DNA from: Micropterus salmoides
Lineage: Eukaryota > Chordata > Actinopteri > Centrarchiformes > Centrarchidae
Direction of reading: 5' to 3'
DNA length: 64,000 nt
Assembly: GCF_014851395.1 (NCBI RefSeq)
Contig: NW_024042261.1
Location: 36,047,942 to 36,111,941 of the forward strand
A program made the translations under genes and the position numbers. How positions within the stretch are numbered: position 1 is the first letter of the stretch; the number at the start of each line of letters is the position of its first letter. Under the pieces are notes generated by a model that was given only the letters and a program-made list of their open reading frames with translations, was not told where the DNA came from and did not search any database. Below are positions 14,044 to 26,814 of the stretch, in pieces.

Positions 14044-14730
14044 TGGGATGCACCGAAATGAAAATTCTTGGCTAAAGCCGAAACCGAATTTAATGAAAAT
14101 ATTTGCCGAATACCGAACATCGAACAAGTATATTCACACTTTTTTTTTTTCTTTTTTTTTTTTTAACCATTGCATAAATTAAATATTCAAAATATGCTTT
14201 TTACTCAGTGTTTCCCATAGGATTTGGAGAGACTATGGTGGTGGTCCATTAAACTAAATTTCATGTGTGTATTTACTTTTAATGGACACATGTAATACTT
14301 TACACTTTCTGTGAACAAAATCCAATTAATCTTATTTCCATCCTGTATACACACCTTATTTTGAAAACCTGAAGACTTCCTCTCTTCAGGTATGAGTCTC
14401 GTAGTGCAACACTTGTCTTTGTAAAGAGACAAACTGACAGGATAAAGTCGCTAACCTGCCTGTCAGCTCGCTCTGGTCCGTTTCAGTGGATTTACCGTAA
14501 AGGATTGAATACGTGTGCACTCTAAATTTAAGTGCGGCTAGCTTAATTGCCTTCTCACAAACGAGTGACAGAAACACTCAAAAGGGGTTAGACCATTTGT
14601 TGCCTTTTCTAAGAAGTCAGCCACAGATGGAGTGGATGTGCTAGGAGACAATTCAGCAGTGTCTGCAAACGACGACAATCACGATGCCTGCTCAACGTCG
14701 TGATGTCTCTCAGCCCAATCCTAATCCCTA
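14044..14730. mobile_element. hAT-like non-autonomous element, copy A
   Basis: Shares gggatgcaccgaaatgaaaa at its left end with copy B (41253-42402). Further shared blocks are tactcagtgtttcccatag (about 14200), ttattttgaaaacc (about 14355), cttgtctttgtaaagagaca (about 14410), the acgagtgacagaaacactca block (about 14560) and aagaagtcagccacagatgg (about 14611). Its right end diverges after gacaattcagcag, so it is incomplete or rearranged, ending near taatccctag (14730). Confidence 0.8.
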
Positions 14731-16339
14731 GTCTTCTCCAGTAAAACCATTCAGTTTCAGAAGCATCATCACAGTTTAAGTTTCACTCATATCATATCAA
14801 TAATTTAAGCTTAAAAACTTAACCAGGGCCTCCAGTGTTTGGATCGAGTAGCTCGTAAGTAGTGTAAGATGTTTCAGATTTAGTAGTTACAGTTGTCATA
14901 TGTCAGATATGCATTTGATCAACATTTAGTGGATCAGACTTGGTATCGGCACTCAATAATAAAGGCTGATTCAGGATCAAAACCAAAACATTTTTTATAT
15001 GGACATCCCTATTTTTCAGTCTCTACATGTCTTTCTCGCTCTAATTTTTTATCTACCTTTTTTATTTGTCCATTTTTGTAGTTTTTGCTCTGCTTTTATT
15101 CTATATTATTCTCACTCTCTCACTCACACTCTGTGCAGGTATTTTCCAATTCTTCTGCTTCTGGTAAAACCGATCAGATCTACTTTGGACAGCCAATCAA
15201 TCACAGGCAGTGAGTCAACACTGACCAATGGCAGCTGCTGATTCAGACCTTTTGCTATTATGTCAGACACACAGATGCAGGGAGATGATAAATCATTAAG
15301 GACGTCTGTATTGCTCTTTCCTTCTTCTTATTTCAGCCTCTTAGGGTTGGGCAATGTCTGCAATGAGAAATCGGGATGGGCGATGGGGGCAGCGGTCGTC
15401 TTATGTGCATGTGTTCTCACACAAACTTCACTCGGTAAAACATTTTGTAGACTATTGACTTACGTCGCACTGGATATTTTACACACGGACCAGGTAAAGC
15501 AACAGTGAACACACAGTGTGCAGATGTTGGTTTCAGTTGTTTGATAGGTTACGTCATTAATAAGCCGACGTGTTGCTCACCTGCTGCCGTGATAACGGAT
15601 CACGGGTGGAAATATACAGTAAAAAGACAAGTTCTCAGTCTTTTAGGCCACTCTATATAACATAGTCTAGGCTGATGGAGAAAGCAGACGGGGTAGCGAG
15701 ACAGAGAGAGGCGGGGCAAGCCGGGGTGTTTACCTGAGGTGTAGGTGTGTGTGAGTGTGTCAGACAGTGGGGAGAAGAGAATTCCGAGGCAGGTGCAAAG
15801 CATATACATATAGTTATCTGTTAATCCATCGTTCACAGGATTTTATTAATCATGGAGATTAAACAATAATCAAGTAATCATTGCCTCCCCTAGTCAGGAT
15901 TAGATTAGGCTATAATATTTGAACTATATCTTATATAGTGATTCTATTTGTATTTGAGGGAAAGCATCACATTTTACAGATGATTCGAGATTGTTTTTCA
16001 GTTTTCACTGACAGCAGAAAAGCCTTTTAAAAGTTAAAATAGATGCACGGAGGAGAAAGTTGTTGTGGATTAAACTCCTGAAACAGTGTGTGCATGGTCT
16101 AAAGGGCACAGCAGAGCTGAAACATCAGGTCTCCCAGTTGGGGGTCTTAATGTGACCTTGTAGTCCATGTCAGTATTGATTATAGAGCTGTGTGTGTGTG
16201 CTGGCTCTCTAATGGATTTTGTTGTGGATGTGTGTGTTGTGGCTTGTCACACAGGAAGAATCTCTGGAGTACATGCTGTTGGTGATTATTTTGTAGTATG
16301 TATGTACTTTATCTTTAGGCACACACACACATACATACA

Positions 16340-16470
16340 TACATTATTGAATAATCTATTTACTTGATTAATCAATTAATCTTTTGGTCTATAAAACATC
16401 AGAAAACACAGAAAAATGCCACATATTAAAAACTAATTTAGTGGTTAATTATCGTTGCAGCACTAGATCA
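16340..16470 (+). repeat. Decayed MITE with TTAATCAATTAATC and GTTGCAGCACTAG ends
   Basis: ttgattaatcaattaatctt, ggtctataaaacatcagaaa and attatcgttgcagcactaga correspond to the family seen intact at 25888-26229. Confidence 0.55.
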
Positions 16471-17371
16471 AAGCTCTAATCTCTGAACGTAGCCTACTGT
16501 AAGTTGATGCTGCAAAAAGTACAATAATCTCCCTATTAACCATTATGCATTTTATTTGTGTGAGCTGTTAGTTTTTATATTTTTGCTCAGTTGAGCTTTT
16601 AATAAAACTTCGCCCCTAAACAAGAGAAATGGCATCAGATTATGGATATTTGGATGTGAGATGAGCTGGAGGAGTCTTGTTTTGCAGGGCTGTCAGTTTA
16701 GATGCTTTATGGTTTAGATAAAGAGGAAGAGGGAGAGGAAACGGACATGAGCTGGATTTTTCTTGTGAGTTATGATGTATTAAATTAGACAAGCTGAATG
16801 GAGAGGGCAGGGAATGATTTCACTTTCCTCACTGCAACACAAAGATCTTGGCACTTACTTGAAGCTTAAAATGTTGTTTGTCAATAATAAATAAACAAAC
16901 AAGGATGTCGGTGTGTCATTGTTAGTCCAAAGATGTGACTCTGGATATTACTAATACGCCCAACTTTTGTTTGGTGTATTAGATTTGTACAAACAGGTTT
17001 CTCCCTTGTCGTGCTCTCGTTGCATCACACGTTCAGTGTATTCCCAAAATGGACAAAAACTGGGGTAAAATGACTTAGGCAGTGACGCTGGTTTAGTTTG
17101 ACAGCAAGTACAGTTGGGATCATAATCAGGACTCGGTTTGTCCTGTAGACCAGAGAAGCCTGTGCTTATCTTATCACACGCCATCGCTACAGTAAGACAG
17201 ACTCCGAAGTTTAGGAAGAGCTGGCAGCCACACATTTAATCATTTTTCTTTCCAGCCATTTCACTTTGAATTCAGATGCGTCAGCATCACTGACAGTTTA
17301 CAGTTAATGACCTCTTTCTGCTCCTCGCCTCAGAGTCTCCTGCTCAATTCGCTTTCCCACTACACTTTAGA

Positions 17372-17600
17372 GCCCGGCCATTATGGGATTTTTTTGGACC
17401 GATACCGATTTTGAAATCTGAGGATTTTAAATTCCATTATTCTGATATGTCAGCCGATATTCTTATTTTCTCCTTCTTTTCAGAAACTCATAATTCAAAC
17501 AAAGATTATCCCCTAACATATGTCATGTGTATAAGACCTCACCAAGATGATAATGTAGTTTAAAAATAAACTTTTTTTATGTTATTGTAAATAGTACTTT
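17372..17600 (+). repeat. Decayed dispersed repeat with GCCGATAT words
   Basis: Begins gagcccggccattatggg and continues ttttttggaccgataccgat, with cagccgatattcttatttt, resembling a frequent fish DNA repeat whose ends read GGCCGATATGG. One recognisable end only. Confidence 0.45.
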
Positions 17601-18047
17601 GAACAAAAGGAGAGCTGATCATGTCAGCTGATTGCTGTGTTTTGTTGTGGATTTGTGGTGTTCAGACATGTGCGTTGCAGAGTGTCCTCTGGTGGACAAC
17701 ACTCATAACATGACTGAAGGATCCGTCTGTTTCTTTTTGTAATTGAAGTTGGGCTCGACCACACTTTATAGATACTACAGAGAACAGTAGTGACATTTGC
17801 TGCTATACTGGGGGCAGTTTGTTGGCCCACCACTTTGGTCCAGACTGAAGTATTGGAACAACTTTTGGAGGGATTGCCATGAAATATGGTTGGAGCAGTC
17901 ATGGTCCCCAGAGGATGAGTCACACACACTTTAGTGAGACACCCTAAAAGCATGATTTGTGACATTTCGGGGGGGTCTCTAAAATTTTGACAGCTTGCTT
18001 TATTGACATTAATTTCTGTATTTTTCTATCATCATGGATCATGCAGA

Positions 18048-18227
18048 GCGTCAGACTTCATCCAGCCAGAGAGAATGATCACCTGACCGTCCGCAGCGGG
18101 CCAGTCGTTTCGCAATCTCCTGCCCCTGGTCTGCCCCACTCCCTCTCCTGTACGGGTTGTGTCGCTAGAACGACCGATGCCTGTGAACGGTTCGTGATTG
18201 TTCCCTCTGGCTGGATGAATATTACGC
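18048..18227. repeat. Imperfect CpG-rich hairpin, about 180 bp
   Basis: The left arm (18048-18082) is near-complementary to the right arm (18194-18227): both contain the block ttcatccagccagag when the right arm is reverse complemented, with gcgt before it and gaa..atcac after it. The inner parts are also weakly complementary (cgtccgcag/ctgtgaacgg, tcgtttcgc/gcgctagaacga-like). The segment is clearly richer in CpG than its flanks. Probably a fold-back MITE; a structured RNA or CpG promoter is not excluded. Confidence 0.6.
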
Positions 18228-20384
18228 ACGATTCATGCACTACTGCAGCTGGGGGCTCCCCGCAGCGCCATGCAACTTTCTAAAATCTTCCCTTTCGCGG
18301 AGAAAAGAAAGATCAGATCGCAAACACAGCCGCAGCTGTTGTGTGAAGTGTAATTGTAGCAAAATGGCTACACATGAAATTATTATTATTATAAGACAAA
18401 CATGCCTGATACTTTAACAGCCAGCTCCAGGTCTACATGCTTGCAGCTATTAATGATTCAACAGCAATGGCAATCTTTGCTTTGCTGTACCTCCTAGCTT
18501 TATTTCCAGTTTCCTTATCTTTGCCATCATACACAGGTAGGAGTGAAGTTTTTACGCAGACACACAAGATTTTCCAGAGAGATTATTGCATTTGGGGTTT
18601 GTGGTTTATTGCAGTAGTAAATAGTACAAACAGATGAACATACCGCTTGATTTCTTATCTTGTTTCCAGTTGTTTACATGTATTCTGATCCGTGGTCTGT
18701 GGTCTGTGATCGGTGGCCTGGTGAGAACTGTGTGTGCTCCCCCTACCTGTGCCTACCACTTCCTGTCACCTATGCCCCCTATATACAACCATGTGCATCT
18801 AATCACTGCCACCCAGTGTCCAAAATACTAATGTAAATATATCCTAACAAAATAAAATGTCATGCCAACAAAAAACATAAATGGCTCCTACAATAGATAT
18901 TTCTGTTTTTATAAATAACTCAACATTTTCTTCAGTACTCCTGGGCAGACACCAGGAACCTGCCCATTTACAGCACTCCCACTACAGCCTATAGTCTCAT
19001 GTTTGACATTTAAGCTTGTGATGTGAAAACATCTGATTTCCGCATTTCCTCATCATAGTTCAGTTAAAAAATCCTTATGCACCATGGAGCGTATCTCCTG
19101 ATTGGTCAGCTCAATCACACTTAACAGAGGAGGTTGCACAAGTGTCTGGTTCAAAGGTGGTTTACCCGACTTCACATTCAGCACCGGAGCTGAGAGCAAA
19201 CGAGTAATGGAAATTGTGACTCTATTTACAGTCTACCTTTCTGTTGTCCTTCATTATTCTGTGTACAATGACGCACCCAAAAAAGTGTGTTGATTTAATT
19301 GATAAAATGAGGTTTGACAGGGGGGCAGCCCTGGCTGAGTGGCTGAAATGTAAATGATCAGAGGACTGTGCAGACCAGGGAGGGATCGCCCAAATTATCT
19401 CAGTAGGTAGTGTACCAAATTGATTATGTATGTTTTTTTAACCAGCACAGATCTCCTTGTAAACGCGTGCGTGCGCACCCCCCCAAACACACACACACAG
19501 TGGCCTCAGTTGGTCCCTGAAGGCAATATGCTGAGGCGGGGCTGACAGATGGTTGTATGGAGCAGGTTGTGTGTGTCAGGGGTTCTGGGATGGGATGCCT
19601 TGCTTACAATAACCTGCATAATCAATGTGCTGCACACAGACAGACGGACAGCTAGTTAATCATACCCTGTGTGTGTGTGTGTGTGCGTGTGTGCGTGTGC
19701 ATCAAGGGTTGCAATGTGGGCAAAATTAGTACTGAAAAACACTATTTAAATAACAAAATAATTCTTTAAACTCATTTCTGATTTTGTTAAATAATTTTTA
19801 GTGTTTTACTTCCAAACCAGTAATTTTCAAGTGTTTAAGTTATGTTGTGGAATATTGTTGTATAACATTTGACCTAAGAACTGAACCACTGCAACTTGAT
19901 GTGAGAAATCTTGTCAGAATACAATAATATGGAGAAAGAATCTGATTATTTTTTTTGCATATTCAGATTGCCGTGAGGTAGCTTGAATCTGGACGGCTAC
20001 AAAAACCACATGGAAACTTGAACCACATCCCGGTGGTCTGAAATTCAACTCAAGTGGATGATTTATTTGAACTCAGTCTGGATGATCCAATCAGACTTTG
20101 AATGTAATGTCACTTACAAAGCCGCAGACCACGTCAGCCCGCTGTGACTGCAACATCAGACGTGACTGTATGAAGGATATCTACCTCCTCAGTCACATCA
20201 TGACTAGATACTGCTTTGCTGTATTGTTTCTTAATGCAATTTTGCTCTTTTAGGAAGTTAAGCCAGTCATACCTTTTTGATTGACCAGCAGCTGTTGTGA
20301 GCAGGTTAGTGATAGTCTTATTTTTAATTCAAGTCAACAACAAAAACAAGATCCTCAATGAACTTTATTTTATTAAGTAAATGG

Positions 20385-20720
20385 ACTATGGCTGCAACAT
20401 GGCTGAACGAATAATCGTTTTCAAATCTAAATTGCGATTTGAAAGAACGCGATTAGCTAATCGTGAAGACGGCGATTAAAATGTAGATTAAAATTATAAC
20501 TAGAAACGATACTGTACTGTGTTTGACTTCCTGCCTGGTTCATCTGCTCTGTGCTGCTTGACGTGGCTTCCGTCAAATAACTTTAAAGAAAATCAAATCA
20601 AATTGTTATCGCAGTTGTAATAGTTCAGCCCATGCTGTAACTAACGATTACTTTCATTTTTTTTATATATCTGCACATTACTTTCTTGATTAAAACACTA
20701 ATCATTCGGTCTGAAATATC
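20385..20720 (+). repeat. Decayed AT-rich MITEs with GGCTGCAAC and GTAACTAACGATTA words
   Basis: atggctgcaacatggctgaa, aataatcgttttcaaatcta and gcgattagctaatcg, then ctgtaactaacgattacttt, belong to fish GCTGCAAC-type repeats. Probably two overlapping degraded copies. Confidence 0.45.
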
Positions 20721-21447
20721 ATAGGTGCAACAATCTCGCAAAGCCAATGGCGATATCAGTGAATGTCTTGTAATGTTCGGCAGACAGTCCACTTTACTAT
20801 AATATGAAACAAAGGCAGCAAATACTCACAATTGAGACGCTGCTTGAAAAATACTACTCATGAATCACCTGACTAATTGTTTCAACTCTAAAATAGACCC
20901 TGCACACAAATTTTTTTTTTTATTCAAACACTAAATAACAGACACAGACACAGACGCCTGAAAATCTAAAAGTTGTCTAACAAGAGAAGCACTTGTTTGG
21001 AGTAAGCACGTAATCTGACCTGACTGCAGGGAGAGACCCTGAAACACAAAGGATTATGGGTAAAATGAGAGGGATTTTGACATCTGAACAGATTATGCTC
21101 TGCAGTTGACGTTCCCTCGGGCAAGGCACTGAACACCTCCAACTGATCTACTGAAGTGAGTGTGTGGGTGTGTGTACACGCCCCCTGCTAAGAGACAGTC
21201 TGTTATTTGTTCACATGCTCTCTCCCTCTCTTCATCCTCACCCTCTTCACCCCCTTTCTCTCTTTTCTCTGCTTTACTCTTCGCTTTATTTAGTCCTCCT
21301 CCTCCCCCCCCCCGTCCCAACCGGGCTCGTCACGTTCTTCGTTCATGCAGAAGAAAACCACCATCCCCCTTTCCTCTTCTCTTGCTTTCTGTTCATCTAT
21401 CCTTTTATTTTGTTTTTGGCCACGTCCTCTTCAAAATTACCATCTGT

Positions 21448-21448
<1 letters not shown>

Positions 21449-21533
<85 letters not shown>
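21449..21533 (+). repeat. (AC)42 microsatellite
   Basis: Uninterrupted 85-bp AC run, the longest in the window. Preceded by a C/T-rich stretch from 21200. Confidence 0.97.
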
Positions 21534-21535
<2 letters not shown>

Positions 21536-22195
21536 ATGATTGCCACCTGACAAAAGACACTCAAGGTTTGTGAAGAGATGAAAACTCCTGTCTCAGTAAT
21601 TTCTGACTTCTTGTCATTGACTCTCAGCTCCAAGCTCCTCTTTAAAAACTGGTAGCAAATGCAAAGTTTCAATTTAATATAAAAGTAATTCTGTAATAAA
21701 AGTCATGTTACTCACACAGGAGGAAATAGTGTGTTTGCTGGGGACTTTTTTCAGCGACGGATGAATCCACATTTGGTGCACTAGTGAGTAGTTAGGGCTG
21801 CAGCAGGACAGTGTATGTAGGACTGGTATGAGGAACATGTCACCCAGTGCAGCAGTGAGGCTCACTGAGGTGCTTTTTAATAGTTTTTGGATAACAATGG
21901 AACTCTATGGCACAGAGGAAGAAGAGATATCATGCTTAGCATACACACACAGTACTTGTCTTTAATAATGTGTCGACAATGAGAAAAATTTTAAATTATT
22001 TTAGTAATGTATCCTGAAGCAAAGCAGCGTGAAGAGAAAAGTTAATAAACTGCAATAAAGAGCGAATACAGTTTTATATCCAAATGAAGACTAAAAATTT
22101 CTTGAATGCAGAAGAACAGTCAGGATGAACAGTGTAAACCAGGGACTCTCCCGAGGTTGTAACTTCAAAGACCCAAATTGTAATGGGTGTGGTTG

Positions 22196-22198
<3 letters not shown>

Positions 22199-22234
<36 letters not shown>

Positions 22235-22244
22235 CGTGTGTGTG
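22199..22244 (+). repeat. (TG)n microsatellite
   Basis: Pure TG to 22233, then one TTC interruption and a short TG run. Confidence 0.95.
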
Positions 22245-23054
22245 CATTTGAACTTGAAAATAGATTCTGTGTGTGTGGTATTTTGCACATGTATCCATAT
22301 ATACATGTCTGGTCTGTAAAATATGTTAAAATATACATTTGAAGTCTGGGCCTTGGGGTTCATCTCATTAACATGACGACATGATGCTGAAGTCGACTGC
22401 TGACGGCTGAAAATTTGATCTCTCCTCATCACTTTCTTCTCTGGTCTTTCCTTGTCATGATCGGTCGAACCTTTTCAGTCTATCTGTGTCTCCGCTTCAC
22501 GCTGCTGTTACAGGGTCTCCAGTGTTCAGAAGAAATCAGATGCAGTTGACGCCTCATCTTTCTTCCTCTTTTGTTCTTTTGTTGTGTTTTTGTCTGACTC
22601 TCCTTTCATCCGTCTCTTTTTCCTCTTTGTCTCTTCCTGTTAATGTCCCTCTTATTTATCTCCTGTCTCACTCCACACACACAAACACACAGAGGCTATT
22701 ATTGTTATGTGTGTACTGAGCATCCCACAGAGTTGAGTGTCTGTGTTGTAACCGCGGGTCCTCCAGAAGTAGGCAACGGCTCCGTGGCCTCGCCATGCCC
22801 AGAGACACTGAACTCTCCTGGGCTACAACTGGGGGGCGGATCCCCTCCTGCTGGGTCTACAACCTCAGCTAAATGTTTTAATGCGTGTATGTGTACAAAT
22901 ATACCATAAATAAAGGCTGGTTTATTGAAGGTGGGGTCTACAATTCTAATCCAGCACACATCTTTTTGTCAATTTCAGCTTATATCTCCTCACCCTCTGC
23001 TAGCTTTCCGTTCTTTGTGTGTGCATAAAGAAAACCTGCTGTTTGTACTCAGCC

Positions 23055-23135
23055 ACAAGATAAGTTAAGATAAGATGTTCCTTTATTGATCCCCTGCAGG
23101 GTAATCTCAATTGGCACAGCAGCACAGGGGAATGT
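23055..23135 (-). repeat. LINE-like 3' end fragment, antisense
   Basis: aagataagatgttcctttat, tgatcccctgcagggtaatc, attggcacagcagcaca: a common short fish repeat end with a GATAA-type tail on its left. Family not certain. Confidence 0.45.
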
Positions 23136-24502
23136 AGTGCCAATTTCCGTGTCAGGCAACATTCAGCTTACTTTGAGACATGCTGTTGTTGTGATGTTAG
23201 CTATAGCAGCAGGGGAGTTGTGAGTATCACTGTTTGGAGCTGGGACCGTCTTGTCCTCTCTACATGTTAGCTTCACAGCAGCAACTGTAGTGACAGTTTG
23301 CTAACCCACAACCTGGCTAATGTTAGTTACATTACTTGCTTTGTTGCTCTATATCGCGGTATTTGCCATAGTAACCGATTTCTCCAGAATTGCATGCCCC
23401 ACCTTTTAATAGCTATCAGAAACAAGTGGGACAGTTTATATTTGTCGCTTCACGTGTCTCCGTAGAGATAAAATCCACATATGTTGTAAGGCTCTCCAGT
23501 CTATGGCTGCAAAATTATTTTTATTAACAATTAATCTGCTAGGGGACGAGGACCGAGACCCAAAGACATTCGCTGTGTGCAATGGAAGACGAGGAAAACC
23601 AGCAAAGTCTCATATTTGAGAGACTGAAACCATCAAACATTTGGCACATGTGCTTGACAAATTATTTAAATTATTTATTTATTATCAAAATAGCTGCCGT
23701 TAATTTTCTGGTAATTGATATTTGTCGAATCTGTCCGATAGATTGAACTACTAGAAGGCATTTTGGACCACCTCTTGAGGAGGTCCGTAGTCCATCTCTA
23801 ATGCCTCATAGTTGCATTTTACACTTGACTCGTTCCGTTTTACATCCATTAAGTATTTTATCCATCTAAAGGCTGGAACATACCTCTACAGACTGCATGT
23901 TGGCAAATGTGCACAGGGGACATCAGAGACATTCATGTGGTTGGTGTTAAAACTTTCACAAATATGTTAATGTTTTTTTCTCTTATGAAATAATTCGATA
24001 ATAATAATTTCAATGGCTCAGTGGTATTTGTGCTTTATTGGTGCTGCTGGAGCTTTTACATAATTCCCCATAGCTTCTAACTGGTTTGTCTTGAAAAATG
24101 GGCAGAGGACAAATACCATGTAAAGAAGTAGGGGGAAAAATAAGCCTTCAGGATGCAACATAAAATCTTAACTGATCAGGCTGTTAACCAGTTGCAAGTG
24201 ATGGTGTATTGTGTAAAACTAAATACTGAAGCAATGTTTTGGCTATTCAACAAGCATTTCAGATTTTCTGTGAGGACAGCGGGAATAAAAATATTCAGTG
24301 CAGGAGGAGATAGTAGAGACTGCACTGTATTTAAAATGCAATGACATGCACTTATGTGTGTGTGTGTGTGTAGCTATATGTGTGTCGGAGAGGGTTAATG
24401 TATGCACTGATGGTTTTGTGTGTGAGAGTTCCAGTAAACGTGGCTGCAGAGGCTGACATGGCATTTCCAGGAAGTGCTGACATTTAATGGCAACTGTCTC
24501 TT

Positions 24503-24504
<2 letters not shown>

Positions 24505-24551
<47 letters not shown>
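24505..24551 (+). repeat. (GT)23 microsatellite
   Basis: Uninterrupted GT run; a shorter GT run lies at about 24355-24371. Confidence 0.95.
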
Positions 24552-24553
<2 letters not shown>

Positions 24554-25746
24554 TCTCTGTACATGAACATGTTTTGATATTAATTGTGATGGGGGGGGGT
24601 GATATCGTTAGATCAGTGATCAGATAGTGTGTGTGTGCTGTTTTGACTATTGATTGGCCTCTTGTGTCTTTTGAAATGCCCATATGACTAATGGACACAT
24701 TAGGAGAGCAAACACAAACACATTCTTCTGGTTACTGGGCCGTCCTCAGATATCATGTTTTGAAGTCTGCTACTGAGCTGTTGTGATGAAGACATGAGAG
24801 GATAAAATATGAACTGAGCGATTCTCCATTTTTAAAGGTATGCTAATAAATATTTTTGATCAAATTTAATCTGTAATGTAAAACACACAGAATTATCACC
24901 TGGCGTCTCTGCAGTTTCCCGCAGTTCATATGAGTGTCATAAATCATAAATGTTCATCAACCTCGTTTCCAGCAACAGCCGCCGCTCGTGTTCAGTAGAG
25001 ATGTCTCGAGTCGATCCTAACAATCAGAAATGTTCTGATACCCACTGTCTTCTACCTGCTCAGCACTCAAACAACGTGAGAGACTAGTATTTTGCTGCTA
25101 AAAGCCCTCAGCAGTTAATAGCAGCAGTTAATAGAGACCAAAGAAGAGCTAAAAGGAGAGTGAATATTAGACTCTAATGTTGCTGCTGGTAGTGGAAATG
25201 AGCAACTGCCATCTTAAAATATTTACCATAACTATTTTATATGGTGATAATATGTCAAATGTTGTGTTTACATGTTGTTATGCTGTGTTGTTGGACGTAA
25301 ATAACAATTAGATTCAGAGCTGCAGAGAGTCTCAGTTTCTCTGGCTGACGCTTCAGAGAAATGTGGGTCAGAGAAACTGTTCAGACATGATTCACTATGA
25401 TGGGGAGCAGAGAACATAGGGGAGGCGCTCACAGACTCGCTATTATCGACACTGATATCTATGAGCACTTTATTTTATTTCCATTTTACTGTAAATTTAT
25501 GTTATTGACATGTCTGTTTTGCCTTGTAAATTGTCAAACTCAATAAAGATTTTTATTTTTTTTTTTAAAGAGAGAGGCCGGTTTGAGGGAGACAAAGGGT
25601 GAAATGACGTTAGGTCAGAGTAGACGGAGAGAAGAAGAAAACATGGTTAAGACCAAATTGGTGGAAACTGACTTTAGTTTAGAAAGATGGAAAGGGAGAG
25701 ATGGGTCAAGCAAAAAAAGGGCAATTGGACTTTATGGAAGATCCTC

Positions 25747-25782
25747 AAAGACCTTTCGCCTTAGAAGAGGCTTCTTCAGTTC
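25747..25782 (-). ncRNA. Hammerhead-ribozyme-like motif, diverged copy
   Basis: CUGAAGA at 25779-25773, extra A, stem II GCCU (25771-25768) with AGGC (25761-25758) around a 6-nt loop, GAAA (25757-25754), GGUC (25753-25750). Stem I GAA (25782-25780) faces UUU (25749-25747), which includes one G-U pair. Stem II differs in sequence from the 57.2 kb copy but is still fully paired. Stem III is no longer self-complementary (GG instead of CG), so this copy is probably inactive. Confidence 0.55.
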
Positions 25783-25887
25783 TGACTGACTGGCAGGGAG
25801 TCCCAGCTATTTAACCTCTTTGGGGTCTTTATCAAGGTGATGGATACCGCTTGGTTCGTTAGTGCTCCTGGATGTTTCAATGACTAG

Positions 25888-26229
25888 GGCTGCAACTAAC
25901 GATTCATTTCATTATCGTTTAATCTATCGGTCATTTTCATGATTAATCGATTATATGGTCTATAAAGTGTCAGAAAATGATAAAAAATTTCAATCAGTGT
26001 TTTCCAAGGGCCAAGAGGACGCCGCTCAAAAGTCTTGTTTTGTCCACAACCCAAATATTTTCATTTTACTGTCATAGAGGAGTAAATAAACCAGAAAATA
26101 TAGAAGCGGAAGTCTGAAAATCTCAACTTATTTTCTTTAAAAAATGACTCAAAATTATAAACAGATTATGAAGAATATTGGCGATGAATTTAATAGTTGA
26201 CAATTATCGACTAATTGTTGCAGCTCTAG
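25888..26229 (+). mobile_element. MITE with GGGCTGCAACTAACGATT ends
   Basis: The left end reads tagggctgcaactaacgatt; the right end, reverse complemented, reads tagagctgcaacaattagtc. The interior has attaatcgatta and tctataaagtgtcagaaaat, typical of a high-copy fish hAT-like MITE. By alignment with the 56.6 kb Penelope copy it interrupts that element between caatgac and gaaacaacagtc. The target duplication is too eroded to call. Confidence 0.75.
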
Positions 26230-26814
26230 AAACAACAGTCATTGTGGTCATTAGAGTGATGTGTAGCTAATTACTGATATTGTCACGTGAGGCCAAATGT
26301 CAGTGTTTGTTCAGTCTCCTGGGAAGAGATGAAAGGACAGCATTGTAAGTGGGGATAAGTTCCATCTTTGCCATAATTCCCTGTTGAGAGATGGTCTCTC
26401 TATTCTGGTGTAAATAGCTACTTTGACTCCCCTTTCAAACCATCTGTTCTCCCTGTCATCGAAAGAGTGTGTGTGTCCCTTTATCCTTCAGATGTAGGCA
26501 AACTGCTGAGTCTTAAGGAGTTGGCCCTTCTGTGTTGAGTCATGCGTTTGTGTAGTGATTGTAGTGCAGTCCTCACTGCATGGGACAGCATCCACCAGAT
26601 GACTCTTCTTGTGTTTGGATTCTGTATGTGGTGTTTGTTGAAAATCCTCCAGAGTTTCGCTGATAATCCAGACACATAGGGAATCACAACGTGGTTGCAT
26701 TTACTCCCCCCCCCACTTATCACCGTCTTCGAGGATCTTCAACCACGTCCAGTTGCACCCCCTCTGGGTAACTGTGACCTGGATGACTAAGAATCTTCAC
26801 AGACATAAAGCAGC

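Larger units (their letters stand above)
14731..25739. other. No gene recognised, 14731-25739
   Basis: Contains the repeats listed separately (16.3, 17.4, 18.05, 20.4, 21.4, 22.2, 23.05 and 24.5 kb). Candidate 5' non-coding exons of pak1 cannot be told from intron sequence here. Confidence 0.6.
25740..26775 (-). mobile_element. Penelope-like element remnant with a nested MITE
   Basis: On the minus strand, coding words of a Penelope-like polyprotein are visible: VVIPYVSGLSAKLWRIFNKH (about 26685-26626), then LHKRMTQHRRAN from the GIY-YIG nuclease region (about 26551-26516). Downstream on that strand lie words matching the 56.8 kb copy (ggaaagagatg/ctgtcctttcat around 26330), then the terminal region with a hammerhead-like core at 25750-25779. 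A MITE interrupts it at 25888-26229. The right edge (26724-26770) carries the terminal region in + orientation, so this copy also has inverted ends. Stops and gaps show it is dead. Confidence 0.8.

Noticed and set aside
17987..18283. Open frames on both strands through the CpG-rich hairpin
   Set aside because: Frames on both strands of an inverted repeat are expected by chance; no conserved domain is seen.
21160..21573. Frames with poly-(Thr-His) through the (AC)42 run
   Set aside because: Translation of a microsatellite, not a protein.
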